Assembly: GCF_963664415.1 (NCBI RefSeq) | Contig: NZ_OY761445.1 | Coordinates: forward strand, 1,204,501-1,268,500 | Length of the DNA stretch: 64,000 nt | DNA from: an uncultured Desulfobacter sp. | GTDB taxonomy: Bacteria; Desulfobacterota; Desulfobacteria; Desulfobacterales; Desulfobacteraceae | Direction: 5' to 3' | In this document: piece after piece, positions 52,163 to 61,019 of the stretch | Layout of the letters: the number at the start of each line of letters is the position of its first letter | How positions within the stretch are numbered: the stretch's first letter is position 1 | Notes under the pieces: generated by a model | What the model was told of the DNA's origin: nothing | Seen by the model: the letters and a program-made list of their open reading frames with translations, nothing else | The model's database searches: none | Position numbers and translations under genes: made by a program

Positions 52163-54178
52163 ATGTGGAAACCGGCTGTGTGCACCAAAGATTGCCCGGA
52201 CACCTGTGGACTTCTTGCCAAAATTGAAGCGGGTAAAATAACAAAAATAAAAGCAGATCCTGATCATCCATTTACCCAGGGATTCATCTGTCGTAAAGCA
52301 AAATTTTTCCCGGACCATGTGCACAATGAAAACAGAATTCTAACCCCATTGAAAAGAAAAGGCCCGAAAGGCGCCGGTCGCTTTGAACCTGTCAGTTGGG
52401 ATGAGGCCTTAGATACAATTGCAGCACAAATTCAAAAGGTAATAAAAGACCATGACCCCCAAGCCATACTACCCTATTTTTATGCCGGCCACATGGGGAT
52501 CATTCACCGGAATGCCGGCCAGGCTTTTTTTCACAAACTCGGAGCGTCCAAGCTTCTTTTAACCATTTGCGGGCCGGCTGCAGGCGAAGGTTTTAAGACC
52601 ACCCTGGGATCCGGGCCAAGTACGGACATTGAGTCTTGTGTGGATTCGGATTTCATCGTCATATGGGGCAGTAACACCCTGACCACCAACGTCCACGCAT
52701 GGCCCTTTTTCTTGAAAGCCAGGAAAAAGGGAGCCCGCATTGTGGTGATTGATCCCTACCGGACCATAACCGCAAAAAAGGCTGATTTCCATCTCATGCT
52801 AAAACCTGGAACCGATGCGGCACTGGCGTTGGGCATGATGAATGTCCTGATCCGGGAAAAGCTTGTCAATGACACCTTTATTCAAAAGCAGACCATCGGG
52901 TATGAGCAATTAGCTCTGCGGGCGGCTGAATATCCGTTGGAAAAAACAGCTGACATCTGTGGGGTTCCGGCCCGGGAGATCGAAGATTTAGCACTCTGTT
53001 TTGGTAAAGCCCGCGCCCCCTTCATACGGACCGGCTGGGGACCGGCACGCCAGCTTCGGGGTGCCATGGCCATGAGGACCATTGCCTGCCTTCCTGCCCT
53101 GGTGGGGGCCTTTGACAAACCTGGAGGCGGCATTACCCGCAGTCTTGGCGGCTGGCCCTCGGATATTACCCGGCTCACCCGCCCGAACCTGTGCCCTGAA
53201 GGCACCCGGACGATTAATATGGTTGAACTGGGAAATGCCCTGACGCAGGTTAATGCCCCCCCGGTAAAACTGTTCTACAATTACATGAGCAACCCGGCAG
53301 CTGTTGCACCCCAGTCCGCCTTGGTCAATCAGGGACTTGCACGGGAGGATCTCTTTGTTGTAGTTCATGAGCTGTTCATGACAGACACGGCAAAAATGGC
53401 TGATATTATTTTGCCGTCAGCAAGCTTCTTGGAGATGACGGATATCTATAGATCCTATGGGCATAATTACCTGCGCATTGCAAAGCCGGTCATACCGCCG
53501 GTCGGCCAAAGCCGAACGAACCTGTCCATCTTCCAGGCACTTGCAAAGCGGATGGGATTTAAAGAGGAAGTATTCAGCCTCAGCGAAGATAATTTTATTA
53601 AAGGATTCCTTGAACAGCCCCACCCCGGCCTGGAAGGTGTGGATAAAAAGGCGCTGATCCAGGGCAAGGCGGTTCGTCTCAATATTGCGATCAATCCTTA
53701 TGCTGACGGGTTTAACACCCCGTCCGGAAAAGTGGAATTTTTCTCCCAGGCCTGGAAGGACAAAGGGCTTGATCCCCTGCCCTGCGGTCAGGTTCTGCGG
53801 GATCCCCAGGACGATAAAAGATACCCGCTGGAATTGATAACACCCCCACATCCCCTGTTTCTCAACTCAGCATTTAATGAGATCCCGAAAATCAGGAAAA
53901 TTGCGGGCCGGCCAGTGCTGTTGATACATCCCGACGATGCAGCATCTCGCCATATCGTCCCCCAAACCCCTGTACGGGTATTCAATGATCGGGGGGAATG
54001 CCGGCTGGAAGCAAAGATTAGCACAGACACCCAACCCGGCTTGGTTGTGGCCGAAGGCATACACTGGCCGCAATTCATGAACCAGGGCAAAGGCATCAAC
54101 CAGCTAACCAGTCAACAGTTGACAGACCAGGGAGAAACCTGCGCCTTTCACTGCAGCCGGGTGGAGGTGATGCCGTGA
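52163..54178 (+). CDS. molybdopterin-dependent oxidoreductase (DMSO-reductase family)
   Basis: A 671-residue protein without a Tat signal, so cytoplasmic. The N-terminal CTKDCPDTCG...GFICRK binds a [4Fe-4S] cluster (Cys7, 11, 15 and about 42). Mo-bis-MGD family motifs follow (SWDEALDTIAAQI, IWGSNTLTTNVHAWPF, VVIDPYRTITAKKADFHL, KPGTDAALALGMMNVLI, DTAKMADIILPSASFLEMTDI) and the C-terminal MGD-binding barrel (ELITPPHPLFLNSAF). No electron-transfer or membrane subunit gene is adjacent, so it is either a stand-alone enzyme or uses soluble carriers. Substrate is unknown; it belongs to the broad formate-dehydrogenase/polysulfide-reductase-like anaerobic dehydrogenase group. The protein lacks the long insertions of those enzymes. 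Confidence 0.9.
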   Translation: MWKPAVCTKDCPDTCGLLAKIEAGKITKIKADPDHPFTQGFICRKAKFFPDHVHNENRILTPLKRKGPKGAGRFEPVSWDEALDTIAAQIQKVIKDHDPQAILPYFYAGHMGIIHRNAGQAFFHKLGASKLLLTICGPAAGEGFKTTLGSGPSTDIESCVDSDFIVIWGSNTLTTNVHAWPFFLKARKKGARIVVIDPYRTITAKKADFHLMLKPGTDAALALGMMNVLIREKLVNDTFIQKQTIGYEQLALRAAEYPLEKTADICGVPAREIEDLALCFGKARAPFIRTGWGPARQLRGAMAMRTIACLPALVGAFDKPGGGITRSLGGWPSDITRLTRPNLCPEGTRTINMVELGNALTQVNAPPVKLFYNYMSNPAAVAPQSALVNQGLAREDLFVVVHELFMTDTAKMADIILPSASFLEMTDIYRSYGHNYLRIAKPVIPPVGQSRTNLSIFQALAKRMGFKEEVFSLSEDNFIKGFLEQPHPGLEGVDKKALIQGKAVRLNIAINPYADGFNTPSGKVEFFSQAWKDKGLDPLPCGQVLRDPQDDKRYPLELITPPHPLFLNSAFNEIPKIRKIAGRPVLLIHPDDAASRHIVPQTPVRVFNDRGECRLEAKISTDTQPGLVVAEGIHWPQFMNQGKGINQLTSQQLTDQGETCAFHCSRVEVMP

Positions 54179-54232
54179 CGCCATCCGCTATACTTTTTAC
54201 GGGGTCATTATCATTGAGGCGATTCAAATAAA

Positions 54233-55150
54233 ATGGAAGAAAATTTCATTCCAGTTAAAAAATCTCAAATTTCCTTGTTCAAAAGTTTTCCTCTGTTCTA
54301 TTTTTCAAAGGAAAATGAACCACTGCTTTATAAAAAGGAAGGCGAACGGCTCAAAGACGCCCGTATCAAGACAAAACAATTTCCAGACCTTTTTATCCGC
54401 GCGTCTGACAGGGAAAATGCGTCCCATGCCCTTTTTAAAACAATGAATGCACATTTGGAGGAAACTGTTTTCTCTCAAGGTATTGTACCCATACGGCAGG
54501 CGTTGAGTACCCTTGTCCAAGAAGCCCTGGAAGGTCCGCTGAATGTTTCCGGCAAAATGTTGCCGGAAACCATAGAAATTCTGTTCCAGGGCTATAACCA
54601 AAATAAAATTTTAGTGAAATCCCTGGCAAAACTATCCAGTTCTTCAGATAAATTGGTGGAGCACAGTGTAAATATTTTGTCCTTAACCATGCAGTTCTGT
54701 ACGTTCCATCACTTTTATCAGACAAAAACCCAAACCCTTGGTGTCAGTGCCATTCTCCATGATATCGGCCACACACAACTGCCCCCGGAGCTGCACAACA
54801 CAAAAACCAGATTATCGGACACCCAGTTCAAAGAATTTCAAACGCATACCACAAAGGGATACCAAACCATTATAGACTGTGAATGTTTTACACCCGAAAT
54901 TGCCATGGTGGCCCTGGCGCACCATGAAAAATTAGATGGTTCAGGTTACCCCAAGGGGTCTACCGATATATCCGAGGAGGCCCAGCTCATTGGGCTGATT
55001 GACGCCTATGAACCATTGGCTTACCGGGGTACCAGCCGCCATACAGCCCCCCAAAAACCGTTCAATTCTCTACAAATTTTAAAAAACGAAGTGATCGCAG
55101 GCAAATACAGCAGGCAAATGTTTGTCAATTTCTGCTCCTGCCTGGCCTGA
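54233..55150 (+). CDS. HD-GYP domain protein (c-di-GMP phosphodiesterase)
   Basis: A 305-residue cytoplasmic protein. The N-terminal about 130 residues are a poorly conserved helical region. The C-terminal HD-GYP domain has the first metal His in LVEHSVNIL, ILHDIGH, the FQTHTTKGYQTI block, and HHEKLDGSGYPKG (GYP motif retained). The next DxYxAL motif reads LIDAYEPLAYRG, with a Glu-Pro change from the usual DAYDAL. It should hydrolyse cyclic di-GMP. The end of the gene overlaps the mannosyltransferase-like gene on the opposite strand by 26 bases (tail-to-tail). Confidence 0.87.
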   Translation: MEENFIPVKKSQISLFKSFPLFYFSKENEPLLYKKEGERLKDARIKTKQFPDLFIRASDRENASHALFKTMNAHLEETVFSQGIVPIRQALSTLVQEALEGPLNVSGKMLPETIEILFQGYNQNKILVKSLAKLSSSSDKLVEHSVNILSLTMQFCTFHHFYQTKTQTLGVSAILHDIGHTQLPPELHNTKTRLSDTQFKEFQTHTTKGYQTIIDCECFTPEIAMVALAHHEKLDGSGYPKGSTDISEEAQLIGLIDAYEPLAYRGTSRHTAPQKPFNSLQILKNEVIAGKYSRQMFVNFCSCLA

Positions 55151-56237
55151 TCGTCCGAAATAAAACCTCATCCCATTTTTTTGCCATATGACGCCAGGAA
55201 AACCCTGCGGCATGGGCTGATAGCGCTGCAGCTTTCTCCTGATAGGCTTCAGGCTCTACCAAAACATGTTCCAGCTTGGTTTCCAGGTCCGCATCATCAC
55301 AGTAAATGACATCAGGCTTTAAAGGCTCGGGGATCAATTCAGGGTACGACAAACGATTCGGCAGCAACGGCATGCATCCATGGGCCACGGCCTCCATCAC
55401 TGAAATACCGAAATTTTCCTGAATTGCAGTACTGATCACCACACTGCCTTTGGCCAGCCACGTTCTGTAATCATCTGCCTGTTCCTGGTACCCGCAAACA
55501 AGCAGTTCACCATCAAATCGCTGCTCAAGCCCTTTAAAATCATCCGGAACGGTATCATACCGTTCGCCCATCATAGCCAAATAATAAAGAATACCCCTGC
55601 GCTTAAGCTTTTCCAGTACAGAGAAAAAGGCCTTTGGATTTTTATCATATTCCCACCGGTGGTTCCATATCACCAAAGGCCTGTCAAGGCTATTGGCTTG
55701 TACCTGCGGAACACCACGCGACTCAGGATCCAAATCAATACCCGGATACAGCACACAGGTTTTCTCCTGAATTTCATCCAGAACCCATCCCGGGCGAAGG
55801 TCCGGCATTTTCCGAATCAGGCGTTTTGAAGCATTAAAAAAGTCAGCTTTGTGGAATTGTGAATTAAAAAATACGCCATCGGCAGCCAAAGCGGATATGA
55901 TATTGGTAAATCCCAGATGAAAATCCCTTTTCTCACCAGGTTCCAGGGGATAGCTGAGCTGATTTTCATGGAAATAAAAGGCCACGGGCGGGCATTTCGG
56001 CCCAGCCAGGGCTTTAAAATCGGTGACATCCACCATATCCGTAGCCAAGACAAGATCATAATCGCTAAAATTTTTAACCTGCCGGACAAAAGATAGGGCG
56101 CTGCCGCGCATCCGCCATTTCCAGAATCTGGGCGCAAGGGATAAAATATCCACCTGGTGGCTGGAACACCGGGCAAACCCGTCGGCCACAGCCTTGTGAG
56201 ACCCGCCGTAGAAAGGCTCAAGAAACAATATTTTCAA
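55125..56237 (-). CDS. tRNA-queuosine alpha-mannosyltransferase-like glycosyltransferase (DUF3524 + GT4)
   Basis: The probable start is TTG at 56237 (LKILFLEPFYGGSHKAVADGF), giving 370 residues; GTG at 56246 is an alternative. The N-terminal half has the DUF3524 signature: GGSHKAVADGFA, PRFWKWRMRGSAL, VLATDMVDVTDFKALAG and VAFYFHENQLSYPLEPGEKRD (in parts). This family includes vertebrate GTDC1/QTMAN, which mannosylates queuosine at tRNA-Asp position 34. The C-terminal half is a GT-B domain with IWNHRWEYDKNPKAFF, the NFGISVMEAVAHGCMPLLPNRLSYPELIP nucleotide-sugar region, and YCDDADLETKL. Bacterial members are assumed, not shown, to modify queuosine tRNA. The start lies inside the end of the upstream gene. 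Confidence 0.85.
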   Translation of the reverse strand: MKILFLEPFYGGSHKAVADGFARCSSHQVDILSLAPRFWKWRMRGSALSFVRQVKNFSDYDLVLATDMVDVTDFKALAGPKCPPVAFYFHENQLSYPLEPGEKRDFHLGFTNIISALAADGVFFNSQFHKADFFNASKRLIRKMPDLRPGWVLDEIQEKTCVLYPGIDLDPESRGVPQVQANSLDRPLVIWNHRWEYDKNPKAFFSVLEKLKRRGILYYLAMMGERYDTVPDDFKGLEQRFDGELLVCGYQEQADDYRTWLAKGSVVISTAIQENFGISVMEAVAHGCMPLLPNRLSYPELIPEPLKPDVIYCDDADLETKLEHVLVEPEAYQEKAAALSAHAAGFSWRHMAKKWDEVLFRTIRPGRSRN

Positions 56238-57225
56238 AAGAAGCACCCTCTGCTGAATAAATTTCAACCCGATTACGACCGGAATTCTTGGCGGTATAAA
56301 GCGCCTCATCTGCCTTTTTAATTGATTGGGAAAGTTCTTCTGTTGTCAAGGATGCCTCAGCCACACCAATGTGGGCTGGTTGGCCGTTGAGTACAATCTG
56401 TGCAACAGCATAGTCATAATACAGATCATTGATGGCCAATGAATATTCCCAGTTTTCACCATATTTATTTAACAGCCGTTCCGTGATTTTTTCCATTAAG
56501 AAGCTGACCTTGTCAAGGGTAAGATCAATAGTATCCAATAGTTCACACCCTTTACAGAGTTTTATTATTTGGGCCATGGTATCAGCTTTTTTCATGGCGA
56601 TGGCAAAACGGCTGTCCGTAAAAATAACCACCTTTGCCTTGCCGCTGGATTCAGCTATAACATAAGAAGCGGCCGTTTTTGCGACCTCTACAGAATCGGT
56701 TGGGACATTGAGTAAAATCGGACTGTTGGAAACAGCACCCGGGAATGGGGAGACATGCCATCCCACGATGGGAATACCGGCCTTGTTAAACGGCTTAAGA
56801 AAAGGTGCGGCAACTTTTGCATCTACACCGCCCAGTATAAGGCCGTCAGGCCTGAGCGCAAGTGCCTGCTCGAATATAGCCGCCCTGGCAGAGTCATCTC
56901 CTCCCATATCAAAAAACTTAGCTCGCCAGTTTATACAGGCAGCACCTTCCCGAACCCCTTCGCCAACCCCCAAAATTCCTGCATTACGCAGACCTTCTCC
57001 GATGTATACAATGGTCTTGTCAGGCAAACCTGGCGGTCCGGGCGGAAGCTGTGGCCAGTTTTTTGTAGTTTGAAGGGCAACTTCTACAATTTTTTGGGAC
57101 TCAATAACAAGGTCATCGGCAGATTTCTTGTTTATACCGGCTGTTACGTCAAAAAAAGGACCGATGCATGCGAATAAAATTGCGCCTAAAATTATATTGA
57201 ATTTCCTAATAAATTGACGGTGCAC
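56218..57225 (-). CDS. periplasmic-binding domain fused to the tail of a GGDEF domain (internal deletion)
   Basis: A 335-residue protein with an N-terminal signal peptide. Residues 65-278 are a periplasmic sugar-binding-like domain (IVYIGEGLRNAGILGVGEGVREG, LRPDGLILGGVDAK, GIPIVGWHVSPFPG, SLAINDLYYDYAVAQIVLNG). At about residue 285 it jumps to HIGVAEASLTTEELSQSIKKADEALYTAKNSGRNRVEI, which is the C-terminal end of a GGDEF diguanylate-cyclase domain. The remainder of the binding domain, the transmembrane helix and the GGDEF catalytic core are missing. Without a membrane helix the GGDEF tail would be exported and inactive. It is best read as a sensor diguanylate cyclase crippled by an in-frame deletion; alternatively a secreted binding protein. 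Confidence 0.8.
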   Translation of the reverse strand: MHRQFIRKFNIILGAILFACIGPFFDVTAGINKKSADDLVIESQKIVEVALQTTKNWPQLPPGPPGLPDKTIVYIGEGLRNAGILGVGEGVREGAACINWRAKFFDMGGDDSARAAIFEQALALRPDGLILGGVDAKVAAPFLKPFNKAGIPIVGWHVSPFPGAVSNSPILLNVPTDSVEVAKTAASYVIAESSGKAKVVIFTDSRFAIAMKKADTMAQIIKLCKGCELLDTIDLTLDKVSFLMEKITERLLNKYGENWEYSLAINDLYYDYAVAQIVLNGQPAHIGVAEASLTTEELSQSIKKADEALYTAKNSGRNRVEIYSAEGASFENIVS

Positions 57226-57467
57226 GAACGCCTCTTTTTTGGCAGATACGAAGTATAACCATAACCAAGATATTTAAAAATAGCACATTCATTCATATCA
57301 TTCACCCATTTGTTACGATTTGGATTTACAAATTGAAAATATTACCACTTTATGGTAGGATAACTTATATTGTTCAACAGCCATAAAATTGTTGGGGCAA
57401 TAGTCATTCAGCCATGATAAAAGCTCATCTATCGCTCTTACACGGCTAAAATGAAAGGATATCTACG

Positions 57468-59648
57468 ATGAAGAATTCACACGCTCTGGATATTCTGTTC
57501 AACCCCAAGGCGATTGTCGCAGTGGGTGCGTCCAGCAATCCCGCCAAGATAGGTGGTCGTATTTTTCGCTACACCAAAGACAACGGCTATACCGGCAAGT
57601 TGTACCCAATCAACGCTAAGCATCGTCAGGTACAGGGCGTACCCACCCTACCCTCCATTTCCGATCTGCCAACCAACGTAGATCTGGCCTATGTCATGGT
57701 ACCTGCCCCGGCTGTGGTCGAAATCATGGAAAAACTTGCCGAACGTCAGGTAAAGGCAGCAATGATTTTCAGTTCCGGATTTGCCGAAATGAACACAGAA
57801 GGCATCGCAGCCCAACAGCGGATTGCCGCTATCGCTCACGAATCAGGCATGCGGGTGCTCGGTCCCAATTGTATGGGTGCAATCAACATCAAGAACGGTA
57901 TGGTGGGGACATTTGCACGTACCTTTGATCAGGGTCTTCCCCCGCCGGGAGTGATCGGTTTTGCCAGCCAGAGCGGCGCCTTTGGTTCCTACGGTTTATA
58001 TCTTTGCCTGGAGCGAGGCTTGGGCATCAGCCTGTGGTGCACAACGGGTAATGAAGTCGACGTGGATGTGGCAGAATGCCTTGAGTACATGGCACTTGAC
58101 GAGCAGACAAAAGTTATCCTCTGCTACATTGAGGGCTGCCGAAACCGGGATCGGCTCATTCAGGCACTGGAACTGGCCCGCAGCCGTCGCAAACCGGTTG
58201 TCATGCTTAAAGTCGGCCGGACACAGTTAGGGGCCATGGCAGCCGCATCTCACACGGCTTCGCTGGTGGGTGTCGATGCAGTCTACGACGCCGTATTCAG
58301 GCAATACGGCGTGCACCGGGTGAACTCCATTGAAGAACTTTTGGATGTCGCGTACGTCTGTTCTGCCGATATATTTCCAAAATCCAATCGTGTGGGCCTG
58401 CTCTCCAGTTCCGGTGGCATCGCCATACTGATGGCGGATACGGCAACCGGCTTTGGTTTGCAAGCCCCGGAGCTATCCCAGGATGCCCAGGCCCGGCTCA
58501 AACAGCTAATTCCGTTTTCAGCCACCCGGAATCCGGTGGATATGACCGCCCAGGCCACCTACAATCAGATGTTGGTGAAAGACTACATCGAGGTGGTTCT
58601 GGAACAAGATAATGTGGATTCTCTGGTCTGTTTTCTGCCTCCTGCCCGTACACCGGAATATAGAAAGATCCTGCCTCCCGAACTGAAACGGTTGCGCCAG
58701 CAATACCCCGACAAGCCACTGATATTATGCAGCAGCGAAGAACCTAAAGCAAAGCGACCTTACGAAGATGCGGGCTTTCTGGTCATAGAAGATCCGACCC
58801 GTGCCCTGCGTAGCGTGGCAGCGCTTTATAACTACGGCCGTTCTTTTGCCCAGGCAAAGCAGGCAAAAAAAATCGAGTCGACGGTACTCATACCCGAGCA
58901 GGCGATGAGTGAGTACGCGGCAAAAAAACTTCTGGCAAAAGCCGGGATTCCTGTAGTCACAGAGCGATTGACCACCTCTGCACAAGAGGCCCGTAACGCG
59001 GCTCAAGCCATGGGCTACCCGGTGGTGATGAAAATCGCCTCTGCCGACATCCTGCACAAAACCGAAATCGGTGGTGTGCTGCTGAATCTCAATGGTCCCC
59101 AGGCAGTTGTCGACGGCTTTTACACATTGATGCGTAACGCCCGGAAAGCAACATCGAAAGCCCGGTTGGACGGTGTTATTGTTGCCCCCATGGTGACGGA
59201 TGGTGTGGAGACAATCCTGGGAATTCAGCGAGATCCCGTGTTTGGGCCGGTGGTGCTGTTCGGCCTTGGGGGCATTTTCGTTGAAGTGTTCAAGGATGTT
59301 GCCATGCGCTTAGCGCCCTTTGGAGAAGATGCAGCAGCACAGATGATTCGTGAGATCAAAGGCTTTGCGCTACTGAAAGGAGTGCGTGGAAAAGGACCGA
59401 TGGATATCGAAACCCTGATCAAAACGCTGACCACGCTATCGGCCTTTGCAGCAGCCAATGCCGATCGTCTGGACAGTCTTGATCTGAATCCGTTCATTGT
59501 GCGTCCCCGGGGTAAGGGTGCTCTCGCTCTGGATGCATTGATCGTTCCATGCCAGTTGAGGCCCGCATCCGGCAATGAATCTCTTGCTCAACCGGATAAT
59601 CCAGATCTTGATTTTGCTCCCGGCTTGATGGTAAAGTCCGCCTCATGA
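57468..59648 (+). CDS. NDP-forming acyl-CoA synthetase (fused alpha-beta subunits)
   Basis: A 726-residue cytosolic enzyme. It has an N-terminal CoA-binding Rossmann domain (LFNPKAIVAVGASSNPAKIGGRIF), the ligase domains (GVIGFASQSGAFGSYGL; SHTASLVGVDAVYDAV with the phospho-His in AASHTAS; LLSSSGGIAILMAD) and a C-terminal ATP-grasp domain (GYPVVMKIASADILHKTEIGGVLLNL, VFGPVVLFGLGGIFVEVFKD, LDLNPFIV). This is the ADP-forming acetyl-CoA synthetase type. It converts acyl-CoA to acid with ATP (or GTP) synthesis, or the reverse, and could act with the acyl-CoA dehydrogenase elsewhere in the window, although they are 46 kb apart. The stop overlaps the PHP gene start by four bases (ATGA). Confidence 0.92.
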   Translation: MKNSHALDILFNPKAIVAVGASSNPAKIGGRIFRYTKDNGYTGKLYPINAKHRQVQGVPTLPSISDLPTNVDLAYVMVPAPAVVEIMEKLAERQVKAAMIFSSGFAEMNTEGIAAQQRIAAIAHESGMRVLGPNCMGAINIKNGMVGTFARTFDQGLPPPGVIGFASQSGAFGSYGLYLCLERGLGISLWCTTGNEVDVDVAECLEYMALDEQTKVILCYIEGCRNRDRLIQALELARSRRKPVVMLKVGRTQLGAMAAASHTASLVGVDAVYDAVFRQYGVHRVNSIEELLDVAYVCSADIFPKSNRVGLLSSSGGIAILMADTATGFGLQAPELSQDAQARLKQLIPFSATRNPVDMTAQATYNQMLVKDYIEVVLEQDNVDSLVCFLPPARTPEYRKILPPELKRLRQQYPDKPLILCSSEEPKAKRPYEDAGFLVIEDPTRALRSVAALYNYGRSFAQAKQAKKIESTVLIPEQAMSEYAAKKLLAKAGIPVVTERLTTSAQEARNAAQAMGYPVVMKIASADILHKTEIGGVLLNLNGPQAVVDGFYTLMRNARKATSKARLDGVIVAPMVTDGVETILGIQRDPVFGPVVLFGLGGIFVEVFKDVAMRLAPFGEDAAAQMIREIKGFALLKGVRGKGPMDIETLIKTLTTLSAFAAANADRLDSLDLNPFIVRPRGKGALALDALIVPCQLRPASGNESLAQPDNPDLDFAPGLMVKSAS

Positions 59649-60499
59649 TTGATTCTGAACTCATATCCCTGCATGGCGGTCATTCAGGCCAGTTTTGCTG
59701 CCATGCCCGGGACAGCCTTGAAGACCTGATAAAGGCTTACATCAATAAAGGGTTTAAAGCTGTCGGCATAAGTGAACACATGCCCCCGCCCGAACACCGT
59801 TTTCTCTACCCGGATGAGCTTGATCAAGGCTTTTCGGTCAAGGACCTTGGGGATCGGTTTTCAAAATATTTTTTGGAACTGGAACGACTTAAACAAAAAT
59901 ATAAATCGGACATCCTGATATTTAAGGGGTTTGAAACCGAAACCGTCACCGGAACCCCAGCCCTGGTGCGGTCATTGATCCAAAAATTTAAACCCGACTA
60001 TATTGTGGGCTCGGTCCATCATCTCAACAACAGATGTTTTGACTATTCCCGGCAGGCGTATGAAGATATTGCAGCGGATTTCCATGGTCTCAATGCCATG
60101 TATACGGCCTATTTTGACGTCCAGTATGAAATGATCATGGATCTGCACCCCTTTGTTGTGGGCCATTTTGATCTTATCCGTATTTATGACCCTGATTATA
60201 AAACAAGGCTTGAGCAACCCGACATCAGCAAACGTATCGATCGCAATCTTTCTTTGATTAAAGATTTGGGACTGGTGCTGGATTATAACCTGCGGCCCCT
60301 TGCCAAAGGAGAAAACAGACCTTACCTGACCCCGGTAATTCTGGCCAGGGCAAAGGAGTTGGGCATTCCCGTGATTCCCGGGGACGACGCACACAGCAAA
60401 GAGCAGGCAGGTATGTTCGTGGACACGGCGGTTCAGTCCTTAAAGGATATGGGGTTTCCCACCAACTGGCCCAGGCCCCGGTGCTTGACGCCCGCCTGA
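59645..60499 (+). CDS. PHP-domain phosphatase (histidinol-phosphatase HisK-like)
   Basis: A 284-residue protein with metal-binding blocks LHGGHSGQFCCHARDSLEDLI (His/Cys, in parts), VGISEHMPPPEHRFLYPDEL, FKGFETETV, YIVGSVHHLNNRCFDYSR, VVGHFDLIRIYDP and VIPGDDAHSKEQAG. This arrangement is that of monofunctional histidinol-phosphatases of the PHP superfamily (eukaryote-like HGGHSGQFC form). It hydrolyses L-histidinol phosphate in histidine synthesis or a related phosphoester. No other his genes are nearby, so the substrate is provisional. Translation is coupled to the preceding synthetase. Confidence 0.85.
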   Translation: MIDSELISLHGGHSGQFCCHARDSLEDLIKAYINKGFKAVGISEHMPPPEHRFLYPDELDQGFSVKDLGDRFSKYFLELERLKQKYKSDILIFKGFETETVTGTPALVRSLIQKFKPDYIVGSVHHLNNRCFDYSRQAYEDIAADFHGLNAMYTAYFDVQYEMIMDLHPFVVGHFDLIRIYDPDYKTRLEQPDISKRIDRNLSLIKDLGLVLDYNLRPLAKGENRPYLTPVILARAKELGIPVIPGDDAHSKEQAGMFVDTAVQSLKDMGFPTNWPRPRCLTPA

Positions 60500-60544
60500 A
60501 TTTCTTATCCCCAATTAAAAACGGATCAAATCTTAAGGAAACCA

Positions 60545-60991
60545 ATGAAAGCCATTGTTCAACGGGTTAACAAAGCCCATGTCACCGTAGACAACACCAT
60601 GATATCCAGCATTGAAACAGGACTGGTGGTGCTTTTGGGTGTGGCCCATGGGGACACGGAAAAAGATGCCCAATACCTGGTCGACAAAATCATCAACCTA
60701 AGAATATTTGAAGATGACCAGGAAAAAATGAACAGATCTCTCCTTGATGTCAACGGCGAACTTTTAGTGGTCTCCCAGTTCACGATTATGGCAGACTGCC
60801 GCAAAGGCCGGCGCCCCTCATTTACGGATGCAGCACCGCCGGAAACTGCATGCAGGCTATACCGTTTCTTTGCCGATAGGGCGACTTCACTGGGTGTTGC
60901 AGTAAAAAAAGGAAAGTTCCAGGCCAATATGGATGTGTCATTGGTCAATCAGGGGCCTGTCACGCTGATTCTGGAATCCCCCAAAAATTAA
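60545..60991 (+). CDS. dtd: D-aminoacyl-tRNA deacylase
   Basis: A 148-residue protein with MKAIVQRVNKAHVTVDN, GLVVLLGVAHGDT, the SQFTIMADCRKGRRPSF motif and NQGPVTLILES (the GP..T cis-proline signature). It hydrolyses D-amino acids (notably D-Tyr) and glycine mischarged on tRNA, acting as a homodimer in the cytoplasm. Length is standard. It lies 45 bases after the PHP gene and 28 before trmJ, so part of the same transcription unit. Confidence 0.96.
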   Translation: MKAIVQRVNKAHVTVDNTMISSIETGLVVLLGVAHGDTEKDAQYLVDKIINLRIFEDDQEKMNRSLLDVNGELLVVSQFTIMADCRKGRRPSFTDAAPPETACRLYRFFADRATSLGVAVKKGKFQANMDVSLVNQGPVTLILESPKN

Positions 60992-61019
60992 CAATCCAAG
61001 GATCAAGGATCAAAACACC

